Assembly (NCBI RefSeq): GCF_017254845.1
Contig: NZ_JAFKCU010000003.1
Span: 496,001-560,000 of the forward strand
Source of the DNA: Algoriphagus pacificus
Lineage (GTDB): Bacteria > Bacteroidota > Bacteroidia > Cytophagales > Cyclobacteriaceae
Direction of reading: 5' to 3'
DNA: 64,000 nt
Position 1 is the stretch's first letter. Each line of letters begins with the position of its first letter. The position numbers were made by a program, and so were the translations under genes. Under the pieces are notes generated by a model. That model made no database searches. It had not been told where the DNA came from and saw only the letters and a program-made list of their open reading frames with translations. Positions 55,333 through 63,903 of the stretch are shown here, one piece after another.

Positions 55333-55638
55333 ATGAAGGAAATAAGTAGACAACTTCAGCGATTCCCTTTGGAACTGGCATTCTGGGTAGGAAGTTTGGT
55401 AGCAATTTTACTACTAGAGCCACACGCAGCGACTCACTTTAGTCTATGTCCTCTGGATCAACTGGGATTTACCTGGTGTCCGGGATGTGGATTAGGAAGA
55501 TCCATGAACCTCCTGGCTAGAGGAGATTTTCAGGCATCTTGGTCCATGCATCCTTTGGCAATGCTGGCTTATGTCGTGATTTTCACTAGAATTTGGCAAC
55601 TAATTAAAAACCTTAAAACAACACACAACTATGGCTAA
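55333..55638 (+). CDS. DUF2752 small membrane protein
   Basis: The 101-residue protein has the DUF2752 core CPLDQLGFTWCPGCGLGRSMNLLARGDF, with three conserved Cys, between hydrophobic helices (LAFWVGSLVAILLLEP and HPLAMLAYVVIFTRIW). Its end overlaps the TM2 gene by 8 bases. DUF2752 and TM2 proteins are often neighbours in this phylum; their role is unknown. Confidence 0.88.
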   Translation: MKEISRQLQRFPLELAFWVGSLVAILLLEPHAATHFSLCPLDQLGFTWCPGCGLGRSMNLLARGDFQASWSMHPLAMLAYVVIFTRIWQLIKNLKTTHNYG

Positions 55639-56008
55639 TGTATTAAGACATCTTCCTGAATTGGAAGGAATGGAACTGGGATATATCCAGGGATTAATGA
55701 AAAGTATGGATGAAGATCAAGCTTCACTTTTTGCTCAAGTATACCGTGCAAGAAGAAAAGACGCTCAAATGATCCTAATCTTGACATTGCTAGGCTTCTT
55801 TGGTTTCGCGGGTCTACATCGATTTATCCTTGGTCAAATCGGATTGGGTATACTCTACATTTTGACATTTGGTCTATGTTTTATAGGTACAATTGTCGAT
55901 TTGGTAAACTATAAAAGTTTGGCTTATGAGTTCAACATCAAAGTTGCTCATGAAACCATCAATATGCTTTCTACCTCTTTTGATATGGGGCAGTCAGACA
56001 AAGCTTGA
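55631..56008 (+). CDS. TM2 domain-containing protein
   Basis: The 125-residue protein has a soluble helical N-terminus (~1-50) and then a TM2 domain: ILTLLGFFGFAGLHRFILGQIGLGILYILTFGLCFIGTIVDLVNY, two helices joined by the RFILGQ loop with the DRF-like HRF. It is coupled to the DUF2752 gene by overlap and ends at a terminator. Function is unknown. Confidence 0.9.
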   Translation: MANVLRHLPELEGMELGYIQGLMKSMDEDQASLFAQVYRARRKDAQMILILTLLGFFGFAGLHRFILGQIGLGILYILTFGLCFIGTIVDLVNYKSLAYEFNIKVAHETINMLSTSFDMGQSDKA

Positions 56009-56029
56009 TTTAAACCTTAACCGCTAACC

Positions 56030-56063
56030 AAAAGGCCTGAAGAAATTCAGGCCTTTATTTTTT
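56030..56063. terminator. Bidirectional intrinsic terminator
   Basis: AAAGGCCTGA (56031-56040) pairs with TCAGGCCTTT (56047-56056) across a 6-base loop, followed by T residues. It lies between TM2 (+) and the VLRF1 gene (-). Confidence 0.85.
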
Positions 56064-56772
56064 ACCAGTCTTCAGATTCTTCTTCAGGGGAAGAATTTCC
56101 TATTTCTGATTCGCTAAAATGCTTTTCACCTTCCTCAGAGAATAAAATGTGGAAAGCATTCAGTTTTTTATGTATCAATTGAAGCGTTTCAAAATCCGGA
56201 TGCTGCACATGAAAAGGGATCCCCAACAAATTATCCTGTTTCTTGTCAAATGGAGGAGGAGTAGCAGCTCCAAAAAAATAAGGCCACAAAGTCTTGCTAC
56301 ATGAAATACCCCAATGATCTATAGGGTAATTGGAGGCATACTGATTTAATCGTTCATTGATTTCTTCAAAAAACAACTCAGATTCACCCAGGCGAATCCT
56401 GGATCCTGCACGAGATTTTCCTTTAGTTTTCAGGTATTTAATCTGACTTTTTCCTTGTTTCTGACGGACCATATAGGCTCTAAAAACCTTATGATCAATC
56501 AAGGCTCCATCATGGAAATAGCCCGTAGTAGCGATTCCAGCTCTAATCATGACCAAAGCCATGTGATAATCATCTCTTTTTTGGATGGAATTATCATCAA
56601 GCACTTTCATATTCCAAGGAATGGAAACTTTAGCCATCCATTTATTATCCAGAGAAAATTCCATTTGATGGCTTTCTGGTAAATAGCTTTGAATCAATCC
56701 CTTTTGATTTGCTTTTTCTTGAAAAGAATAAAAATCTACAGTACTTATTTCTTTGGATTGGCCAGATGACAT
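56062..56772 (-). CDS. Bacterial VLRF1 (Vms1/ANKZF1-like) release-factor domain protein
   Basis: In this 236-residue protein, residues ~65-145 read YHMALVMIRAGIATTGYFHDGALIDHKVF, then VRQKQGKSQIKY, RAGSRIRLGESELFFEEINERL. These match the VLRF1 domain of Vms1 and ANKZF1 (VRAKQGGSQ, SAGxxLRRY): Q110 of QGKSQ takes the place of the Gln needed to cut peptidyl-tRNA. The C-terminal half (SNYPIDHWGISCSKTLWPYFFG, then HPDFETLQLIHKKL) continues the domain. It has no ankyrin or zinc-finger part. A ribosome-rescue peptidyl-tRNA hydrolase is the likely role, but bacterial members are little tested. Confidence 0.75.
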   Translation of the reverse strand: MSSGQSKEISTVDFYSFQEKANQKGLIQSYLPESHQMEFSLDNKWMAKVSIPWNMKVLDDNSIQKRDDYHMALVMIRAGIATTGYFHDGALIDHKVFRAYMVRQKQGKSQIKYLKTKGKSRAGSRIRLGESELFFEEINERLNQYASNYPIDHWGISCSKTLWPYFFGAATPPPFDKKQDNLLGIPFHVQHPDFETLQLIHKKLNAFHILFSEEGEKHFSESEIGNSSPEEESEDW

Positions 56773-56792
56773 GATGGAGATAGCAATTCAAT

Positions 56793-56800
56793 TATCTTTG
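56793..56800 (+). promoter_or_regulatory. Bacteroidota -7 element upstream of the HEAT gene
   Basis: TATCTTTG matches TAnnTTTG and lies 20 bases before the ATG at 56821. The -33 region is weak. Confidence 0.45.
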
Positions 56801-56820
56801 TACAAATAAACTGAAATTTT

Positions 56821-57348
56821 ATGCAGGAGGAAACCCAAAAACTTTTTGACAAAATCTGTGATCCCAACGAAAAGGAAGCTTTCTACTTTGCAGAAAAGCT
56901 TGGCAAAATCAATACGGAAGAAGTTAAAGACAAATTGATCGAGCTGGTCAAAGGAGATAATTGGGAAATTGCTTATTTGGCCTGCAGGGCATTATCCAAG
57001 ACAAGCTTTAATGAAGAATCTTTGGATGCGATTTTTGAGGCTATCCGGGACAAAAAGAATCAAAAACACCAAGGAGCTTTTGTACAGATCCTAGAAGAAT
57101 TTGATCTAAGTGACAGTTTTGTGGATATTTTCAGAGTTTATCTTTTTGGCAATTTCAAAGCCGAAACTCTGGCAAAAGAATATCTAGACAGTGTAGAGTT
57201 TGAAATTACTCCCAGAACTATTCGCAAAGCAGAAAAACATTGGAACCATTACCTTCACAATCCTGAAGACGAGGGAAGCATGGCAATAAAAAAAGCTGAA
57301 ATCGAACCTATGTTGCAGGAAATGAGGGAATTATTTTCTGAAGAATAA
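56821..57348 (+). CDS. HEAT-repeat protein
   Basis: A 175-residue, all-helical cytosolic protein with HEAT-type pairs: EAFYFAEKLGKINTEEVKDKLIEL, VKGDNWEIAYLACRALSKTSF, and LDAIFEAIRDKKNQKHQGAFVQIL. It should be a protein-binding scaffold; the partner is unknown. It is followed by the next gene with a 34-base gap and is divergent from the VLRF1 gene. Confidence 0.82.
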   Translation: MQEETQKLFDKICDPNEKEAFYFAEKLGKINTEEVKDKLIELVKGDNWEIAYLACRALSKTSFNEESLDAIFEAIRDKKNQKHQGAFVQILEEFDLSDSFVDIFRVYLFGNFKAETLAKEYLDSVEFEITPRTIRKAEKHWNHYLHNPEDEGSMAIKKAEIEPMLQEMRELFSEE

Positions 57349-57382
57349 ACAACATTTTTTGATTTCTCTGGTTATTACTAAC

Positions 57383-58003
57383 ATGAGAAATCAAGACATC
57401 ATCGGCTTACATACCCAGTTTTTTAGAGACCTGGGTTTCGAGTTGGATAATGAATTGATGATGTTTCAAAAGCCTTTTCCTTTAGGCTTTCAAATGATTT
57501 TTGTTCAGTTTACAGAACATGAAAATCACGCAACTTTAGAGTATAATCTTGGAATCCGGATTCATGAGGTAGAAGAATTGATCCATCAATTTTTACCCAC
57601 ATTGAGTGGTTTTTCGGAAAGATCAATCACTTTGGTGCAAACGCTGGATAAGATTGGCAAAATCCTACCAAAGCAATTTATAATCAACAATGATTACGAA
57701 TTGGCCAAAGCCATAGAAACAGCTGAAAAGTTTCTGATCACTGACGGATTGAATTGGCTAGATAAAATGGAAGATCCATTGAATCTGGAGATCGCCTTTT
57801 ACGAAAGAAAAGCCAAGACTTTTAAGACTTCCAACTTCGTTTATAATGCTTTCCGAGCAACAGCTTTGAGCAAGCTTTACAACCCAACAGATTATCCTTA
57901 CCTAAGACAAATATTTTTAGAAGCGATTGAGGAAAAAGAACTAACACCTTTCACAATTGCCTCTTATTTGAAATTCCTGAATTACCTCGATAACCTCGAT
58001 TAA
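57383..58003 (+). CDS. Hypothetical protein (about 206 aa)
   Basis: I start at the ATG 57383; a TTG at 57359 would add eight residues. The soluble protein begins RNQDIIGLHTQFFRDLGFEL, has an alpha/beta half (PLGFQMIFVQFTEHENHATLEYNLGI), and ends with helices (YNAFRATALSKLYNPTDYPYLRQIFL). It has no motif I recognise. It follows the HEAT gene and is probably cotranscribed. Its last four bases overlap the convergent hrpB gene. Confidence 0.7.
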   Translation: MRNQDIIGLHTQFFRDLGFELDNELMMFQKPFPLGFQMIFVQFTEHENHATLEYNLGIRIHEVEELIHQFLPTLSGFSERSITLVQTLDKIGKILPKQFIINNDYELAKAIETAEKFLITDGLNWLDKMEDPLNLEIAFYERKAKTFKTSNFVYNAFRATALSKLYNPTDYPYLRQIFLEAIEEKELTPFTIASYLKFLNYLDNLD

Positions 58004-60498
58004 GTTCGCCTTTTTACTCCTCGGACTGCCTCCGCCGAGATCGGATCTTCAGGCCATTCATGCTTTGGATACCTTCTCTTCAACTCTTTTTTTACTTCAA
58101 AGTAACCATTTGACCAAAAGCTTTTAAGGTCTTGGGTAAGTTGGACAGGTTTAAAACCTGGAGAAAGCATTTCTATTAACAAGGGTACTTTTCCTTGGTT
58201 GACTCTGGGAGTTTCCAGCAATCCGAATAATTCTTGCAGCCTGACAGATAGGAGTGGAGTTTCACCTTCCGATTGGTATTCAATTTTGATTTTGCTTCCA
58301 GATGGCACTGTCAAGGATTCGGGAGCCAGTTTTTCCAAATCTTGCTGCAATTGGAAATCAAGGCTGGAGATTAAAATCCTATGTAAATCCAGCTTTTTAA
58401 AATCCTCATTGTGCTTGATTTGAGTCACATAAGGTTCCAACCATTCATCTGCGCTTTCACAAAGAGATGCCACAGACCAGTTTGGCCAAGCTTGTTCTGG
58501 ATTCCAACTGGCTAGAGATGAAACCCGATGAATCAATTGAATCACTTCCTCATTCCAATCCAAAAGCAATTCACCTTCTTCCTTAATAGCATTTAGAATG
58601 GCAGTTTTTGCTTGCGAAGGATCGAATTTTCCTAAAGGTCTTTTACCTAAAATAATGGCACCGATTCGAACTTCCGTATGTGCCACTAAGCCTCCTTTTT
58701 TTCTATCCCATTCTAAAACTTCTTTAGTCTTGAGCATAGGAGCAAGGTCTTTAGGGTTTAAAGTAGCTGCAAGCCAAATTTTTCCCATTCCTTCCCGAGC
58801 GTCCACGTGAGCAACTGCCAACCAAGATTCATGGGCTAAATCATCCCGATGGCCAATTTGAGCGATTTTACCATTTGCCAACTGGAATTGAGCATTATTT
58901 CCCGGTCTGGCCGCAGCTATCCTTTCAGGATAAGCATAGGCTAACAAGAGTCCTGTCAACCAAGGATCTACAGGTTTATTTTCAGGAGCTATCTTAAACA
59001 TGGACCGATAGGAGGCAGCTAATTTTTCGATTTTCTTGATTCTGGGAATAGTCACTCCTCGATCTCTAAACCTCCTCAAAGCCTCAATTCTTAAATTCAA
59101 ATCCACACCAGCATCAGCATTCAATGGGTCTCTTTCATCTAAAATTGCCGCAATGTCTGTCCCAAGACCCAAAGCATTCTGCTTTTCTGCATAAAGCAAC
59201 ATATGCGCAATCCTAGGATGAGTCGGTACTTTATGAATCTCTTTTCCATGGGATGTCAATGCACCCTCTTCCAATGCATCAATTGCCTCCAGTGTCTTTT
59301 CAGCGAGATGGAGTGTCCCAGCAGGAGGGGGAGTTAGCCAAGTCATTTCCCGGATATCTTCCTGACCCCAGGCTTTCATATCCAACACCATTGGTGTCAA
59401 ATCTGCCTCCAAGAGCTCAGGAGTCCTAAATTCTGCCAATTGATTTTCAATGGCTTTAGTCCATAAGCGATAGGAATGACCGGCAGTCAATCTTCCAGCA
59501 CGTCCTGATCTTTGATCCGCAGAATCCTTACTGATTCGATGCAGCACCAATCGTGACAAACCTGTTCTAGGATCAAATTTGGATGATTTGGCAAAGCCTG
59601 AATCAACCACAACTTTTACTCCCTCAATAGTTAGAGAAGTTTCTGCAATATCTGTTGAGAGAACAATCTTCCTCTTGCCATTCTGATCAGGCATAATAGC
59701 CTTTTGTTGGGCAGCGGGTGAAAGCTGTCCAAATAGTGGCAAAATAAGATCATCAGGCAAAGCTCTTCTTAAGATGGCTTCTGCTTTTTTGATATCCCCT
59801 TGACCAGGTAAAAAAACCAAAAAATCACCCTCATGCTTTTTGGTTAAAGGAATGATTTGTCGGGCTGTATCTTCTCCAATGGCATATTCATCAACCTCAC
59901 TTAAGTGTTTGACTTCAACTGGATATTGCCTACCGCTACTTTTCACCACTTTAGCTTGAATCAAATCGGAAAGCATCGCTGCATCGATTGTTGCTGACAT
60001 CAGCAAGATTCTTAAATCAGGACGCAAGACCTCTTGAACCTCTCGGCAAAGTGCCAAAGCAACTTCTGAATGAAGATTTCGCTCGTGGAACTCATCAAAA
60101 ATAACCAAGCCAACATCCTCCAGAGAATTGTCTGAATGAAGCATTCTGGTCAAAATCCCTTCGGTGATGACTTCCAGTTTTGTGTTTTTTGAAACCACTG
60201 ACTCAAAGCGGATTCTATAGCCAATTTCCTCGCCTAATTGGGTTTTAGACATTTGTGCCATTCGCTGGGCTATGGATTTTGTGGCCAACCTTCTTGGTTC
60301 TAGCATCAAAATCTTTTTTCCTTTGAGCCAGTCTTCCTCCAATAAAGCCAAAGGTAAAAGCGTACTTTTTCCTGCACCTGGAGGTGCTTGGATTATTAAT
60401 GAGTTGTCAGTTGTGAGTATTTTTTTGACTTGTGGGATAATCTCCGCAACGGGTAAGTCAAATGAATTAGGATCAAAATTATCAAGCATGCGATGCAA
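58000..60498 (-). CDS. hrpB: ATP-dependent helicase HrpB
   Basis: An 832-residue DEAH-box protein: Walker A APPGAGKSTLLPLALL (~39-54), ITEGILTRML, IFDEFHERNLHSE (DEFH form of DEAH), LMSATID, then the helicase C part with STDIAETSLTIEGVKVVVDSGFAK and DQRSGRAGRLTAG, and the HrpB-specific C-terminal region ending near RRYPKHEWPEDP. The start may be the ATG at 60498 or the one at 60489 (MLDNFDPN). The role in bacteria is unclear (RNA helicase). It overlaps the hypothetical gene at 58003. Confidence 0.95.
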   Translation of the reverse strand: MHRMLDNFDPNSFDLPVAEIIPQVKKILTTDNSLIIQAPPGAGKSTLLPLALLEEDWLKGKKILMLEPRRLATKSIAQRMAQMSKTQLGEEIGYRIRFESVVSKNTKLEVITEGILTRMLHSDNSLEDVGLVIFDEFHERNLHSEVALALCREVQEVLRPDLRILLMSATIDAAMLSDLIQAKVVKSSGRQYPVEVKHLSEVDEYAIGEDTARQIIPLTKKHEGDFLVFLPGQGDIKKAEAILRRALPDDLILPLFGQLSPAAQQKAIMPDQNGKRKIVLSTDIAETSLTIEGVKVVVDSGFAKSSKFDPRTGLSRLVLHRISKDSADQRSGRAGRLTAGHSYRLWTKAIENQLAEFRTPELLEADLTPMVLDMKAWGQEDIREMTWLTPPPAGTLHLAEKTLEAIDALEEGALTSHGKEIHKVPTHPRIAHMLLYAEKQNALGLGTDIAAILDERDPLNADAGVDLNLRIEALRRFRDRGVTIPRIKKIEKLAASYRSMFKIAPENKPVDPWLTGLLLAYAYPERIAAARPGNNAQFQLANGKIAQIGHRDDLAHESWLAVAHVDAREGMGKIWLAATLNPKDLAPMLKTKEVLEWDRKKGGLVAHTEVRIGAIILGKRPLGKFDPSQAKTAILNAIKEEGELLLDWNEEVIQLIHRVSSLASWNPEQAWPNWSVASLCESADEWLEPYVTQIKHNEDFKKLDLHRILISSLDFQLQQDLEKLAPESLTVPSGSKIKIEYQSEGETPLLSVRLQELFGLLETPRVNQGKVPLLIEMLSPGFKPVQLTQDLKSFWSNGYFEVKKELKRRYPKHEWPEDPISAEAVRGVKRRT

Positions 60499-60818
60499 AA
60501 ATAGCGGATTCTCCAGAAGGCAAGGGAATTTAAACTTTAATTCTAAATAGAAATCAAGTCTTTAAACTTGTTTTGAACTCAAAAAAATGGCCTAAAATGG
60601 AAAGTTCATTTCGCTGTAAATCCTCAAAAAATAATAACTAGGTTAAAAAATTACCTTAAAATAAAAATCTGTGGATTGTTCACCGAATTTTCCCATTCTA
60701 ACCAAATTTGGTTGTAAGCTCAATTTCCATTAAATAACTTAGATGAGATTGATTCCCTGCAATCCAAGAAAAGGCAAATGACTCCAAAAATTGAAACCTT
60801 ATTTAGTAACCAATTTAC
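60499..60818. other. Divergent intergenic region, hrpB and the TonB-receptor locus
   Basis: About 320 AT-rich bases between divergent genes. Apart from the palindrome at 60700-60713, I see no TAnnTTTG promoter on either strand, no RNA gene and no convincing frame. Confidence 0.5.
60700..60713. promoter_or_regulatory. 14-bp perfect palindrome, possible operator
   Basis: AACCAAATTTGGTT is self-complementary over all 14 bases and lies 106 bases before the first gene of the TonB-receptor locus. It could bind a dimeric regulator; none is identified, and no second copy is seen in the window. Confidence 0.35.
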
Positions 60819-61358
60819 ATGATAAAAAGTCTACTGTCTTTCTTCTTAATTCTAACTCTCTTTTCAAACTTCACAGGGGCTTATATTGTACTTAAAGTTC
60901 AGCAAAACCAGATTAGAAGATCAATCAAAAGACAGATCAAATCCGGCATTCCAACCGGTGAATTACATTTTTTTGAATTAAGCCAAGAGGAATACGATCA
61001 ACTAGATTGGGAGAGACCTGATATTGAATTCCATATGAATTCTGAGATGTTTGATATTGTGAGAAAAGAAAAAGTTGGAGATTCCATTCAATTATATTGT
61101 GTGAATGACACAGAAGAAGCCATCCTTTTTTCACAAATGGATAAATTGGTTCAATTGGAAATAGAACATGAATCGAGACAAGCAAATAACCCGATAACTA
61201 AGGTGGCGAAGGCTCTGAAACTGCTCTATGTTTCGGAGAATTTCACCTTTAAAATCAATCCAAATACACTGAAAACAATAAAGTCAAATTTTAACACCAA
61301 TTCGAAATTGACATTTGTTTTCTTGGAAGTATCAACTCCTCCTCCCAACTTTTTGTAA
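60819..61358 (+). CDS. Hypothetical exported protein upstream of TonB receptor
   Basis: The 179-residue protein has an N-terminal hydrophobic segment (LLSFFLILTLFSNFTGAYIVLKV) that may be a signal or anchor. It is followed by a charged part (QNQIRRSIKRQIKSG, LHFFELSQEEYDQLDW) and ends STPPPNFL, a Pro-rich tail seen in other small proteins next to TonB receptors. I know no function for it. It is 85 bases before the receptor gene and is likely cotranscribed. Confidence 0.65.
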   Translation: MIKSLLSFFLILTLFSNFTGAYIVLKVQQNQIRRSIKRQIKSGIPTGELHFFELSQEEYDQLDWERPDIEFHMNSEMFDIVRKEKVGDSIQLYCVNDTEEAILFSQMDKLVQLEIEHESRQANNPITKVAKALKLLYVSENFTFKINPNTLKTIKSNFNTNSKLTFVFLEVSTPPPNFL

Positions 61359-61443
61359 TCCAAATTTCTTCAATACTTCAAAATTCACCTTTATAAAGGC
61401 TGGAAGAGGTATGTCTTTTTAAAAATCAACTAACAAAGAATTT

Positions 61444-63840
61444 ATGAGAAAATTAATCTTGCTCGTACTGGGCATGGTTTGCTCAATGCTGTCCTTTGCT
61501 CAAAGCAATCAAATCAAAGGAAAAGTCATTGACGAAATAGATAAAACTCCTGTGGTAGGAGCAAATATTATAATCGATGGAACAAGAGGAGTGATCACAG
61601 ACAACAATGGTGAGTTCACATTTCCCTGCTCAGGTTCATCTCGGCTAAAAGTCACTTTTGTAGGCTATAAGTCAGTAAATCAAACAGTTTCCTGCGGAAG
61701 TTCTGAAATGTTGGTAATTGCTTTGGTTCCAAATGAGCAAGAACTTGAAAGGGTTGAGGTTCTCGCCAATTCAAACAAAACACAACTGGAACAACCGATT
61801 TCTTATGTTGAAATGGATGAAACCGATCTGAAAAGAGGAACAGGCCTATTTTTGGATGATGCGATTAACACCAATGTACCAGGAGTTTTTATGCAGCGAA
61901 GAACTCAATCCGGAGGTCAACAGATCAACATTAGAGGATATGGAAGCGGAATGGGTTTCAGAGGAGTTAGTAACAACTTTGATAGCCAAGGTGTGAAAAT
62001 GTATCTGAATGGCATCCCGGTAACAGATGGAGAAGGAATCACAGTTATGGATGATATCGATTACGGTTCAGTAACCAATACATCCATTTTAAAAGGTCCA
62101 TCTGGAACATTATATGGTTTGGCTATCGCTGGTGTCATCAACATGCAAACAGAAAAAGCTCCCAGAAACAAGACCTCAATCGGGCAAGATATGACAGTTG
62201 GAAGTTATGGTTTATTGCGTACGACAACCAGATTGAGTGTTGGTACTGAGAACAGTTCCATTTTACTGAATTATGGACATCAGAAGTTTGACGGCTTTAT
62301 GGATCATACAAAATCCAGTAAGGACTTCGCGAACATGATGGGTGATTTTCGCCTGAATGACAAACATACAATCACTACATATCTGGGATATGCTGATAGT
62401 TATGATGAGCGAAATGGTGAATTGACAAGAGAGCAATACGAGTCTTTCGATTACTCCGGAAATCCTAGATATATCAAAAACAACGCGCATTCAGCTGTAG
62501 AAACTTTCAGAGCTGGAGTGGGAAGCACGTATCGTTTTAATCAAACGATTTCCAATACAACTTCTCTTTTTGGTTCATCCCAGAGATTGGATAATAGCTC
62601 TGCGGGAGGATGGAATGATAAGTCTCCATTGAATTATGGATTTAGATCTGTTTCTGATCTGAATTTCAACCTAGGTGAAAATGTGGAATTAGCAGGTCAA
62701 GCAGGAGCGGAAGCCCAACGCATGAATGCCCAAACGGTAGGCTACGGAATGGGGGCCGACAGCACTAATCTAGCTGGTTATAATATCATTACGAGTTTGA
62801 GAAGTAATCAGGTAACCACTAGTTCTACCATTTCCTATTTTACTCAGTGGACTTTGAAATTACCTTCACAATTGAGTCTGACAGCAGGTTTGGGAATTAG
62901 TAATATGAACCTGAGTTTGGATGACAGGCTTTGGGCTTTTTCCAACAATCATCCTGGCAATGATAAATTGAAAGTCTATTCCAATAGCTACAAGGGTTTG
63001 GTTTCACCCACTTTGGCAATAAACAAAGAAATCAATTCTCAGGCTTCTGTTTACGCTTCTTATTCCACTGGTTACAAAGCTCCTGTGGCGAGCAATATCT
63101 TAATTTCCACCACAGGAGAGCTAAATACTGGCTTAAAACCTGAAAAAGGGACTCAATTTGAGTTGGGAACAAAAGGTAGTTTTGCAGACAACCGCTTATT
63201 CTATACGCTTTCTGTTTTCCAAGCCAATTTCCAGGATAAGTTTACCACAGTTACCGTCCAAAATCCTGATAATACTGCAACTCTTTATTCCTACTTAGTG
63301 AATGGAGGAAAATTGGATAACAAAGGGGTAGAAGCTTATGTCAAATATACAGCGTGGGAATCACAATCGGGCTTTCTGAAGCTCATTCAGCCTTTTGCCA
63401 ATTTTACTTTTTCTGATTTTACTTATGAAGATTACCAATTCGAAAGAGTGGGTAAAAATGATCAGGGAAAAGATGTGGCGATTGTAGAGGATTATTCTGG
63501 ATTGGCAGTAGCTGGGGTAGCTCCATTTGTCTTCAATACTGGTATTGATGTGGACACACATGTTGGTTTTTATGGTAACCTCTACTTCAATTATAGAAGT
63601 AGCATGCCATACACCTCAGATGGACTGAATGAAACAGATCCTTACAATTTATTGAATTCAAAAATCGGATTCCGTAAGAGCTTGTCACAATTTGATCTGG
63701 ATCTGTATGTAGCAGCCAATAACATCACTGGCTCTCAGTACTATAATATGGTATTTGTAAATCAACTTCCAGATGCTTACATCCCTGGTCCAAACGAAAT
63801 CAACTTCTTTGGAGGAATCAATCTAAAGTACAGTTTCTAA
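61444..63840 (+). CDS. TonB-dependent siderophore-type receptor
   Basis: The 798-residue protein has a signal peptide (LILLVLGMVCSMLSFAQ), a CarboxypepD_reg-like domain (IKGKVIDEIDKTPVVGANIIIDG, ~22-105), a plug with INIRGYGSGMGFRGV, GVKMYLNGIPVTDGEG and ILKGPSGTLYGLAIAGVINMQT, and a beta-barrel ending NFFGGINLKYSF. The IRGYG...LNGIPVTDG plug resembles siderophore (FecA-like) receptors, but the ligand is not known. A probable ligand-binding lipoprotein follows, as in metal-uptake loci. Confidence 0.9.
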   Translation: MRKLILLVLGMVCSMLSFAQSNQIKGKVIDEIDKTPVVGANIIIDGTRGVITDNNGEFTFPCSGSSRLKVTFVGYKSVNQTVSCGSSEMLVIALVPNEQELERVEVLANSNKTQLEQPISYVEMDETDLKRGTGLFLDDAINTNVPGVFMQRRTQSGGQQINIRGYGSGMGFRGVSNNFDSQGVKMYLNGIPVTDGEGITVMDDIDYGSVTNTSILKGPSGTLYGLAIAGVINMQTEKAPRNKTSIGQDMTVGSYGLLRTTTRLSVGTENSSILLNYGHQKFDGFMDHTKSSKDFANMMGDFRLNDKHTITTYLGYADSYDERNGELTREQYESFDYSGNPRYIKNNAHSAVETFRAGVGSTYRFNQTISNTTSLFGSSQRLDNSSAGGWNDKSPLNYGFRSVSDLNFNLGENVELAGQAGAEAQRMNAQTVGYGMGADSTNLAGYNIITSLRSNQVTTSSTISYFTQWTLKLPSQLSLTAGLGISNMNLSLDDRLWAFSNNHPGNDKLKVYSNSYKGLVSPTLAINKEINSQASVYASYSTGYKAPVASNILISTTGELNTGLKPEKGTQFELGTKGSFADNRLFYTLSVFQANFQDKFTTVTVQNPDNTATLYSYLVNGGKLDNKGVEAYVKYTAWESQSGFLKLIQPFANFTFSDFTYEDYQFERVGKNDQGKDVAIVEDYSGLAVAGVAPFVFNTGIDVDTHVGFYGNLYFNYRSSMPYTSDGLNETDPYNLLNSKIGFRKSLSQFDLDLYVAANNITGSQYYNMVFVNQLPDAYIPGPNEINFFGGINLKYSF

Positions 63841-63854
63841 AATTTTACAATCCA

Positions 63855-63890
63855 AAACCTGCTTCCCACCTCTAGGGAAGCAGGTTTCTT
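63855..63890 (+). terminator. Hairpin between receptor and lipoprotein genes
   Basis: A 13-bp stem (AAACCTGCTTCCC 63855-63867 with GGGAAGCAGGTTT 63875-63887) has a 7-base loop but only a weak T run after it. It may be a leaky terminator or an mRNA-stability stem within the operon. Confidence 0.6.
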
Positions 63891-63903
63891 ACTGATAGAA
63901 AAA

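Noticed and set aside
61388-61399. 12-bp palindrome CCTTTATAAAGG before the TonB receptor
   Set aside because: A/T-rich and short, expected by chance in this composition; no second copy seen.
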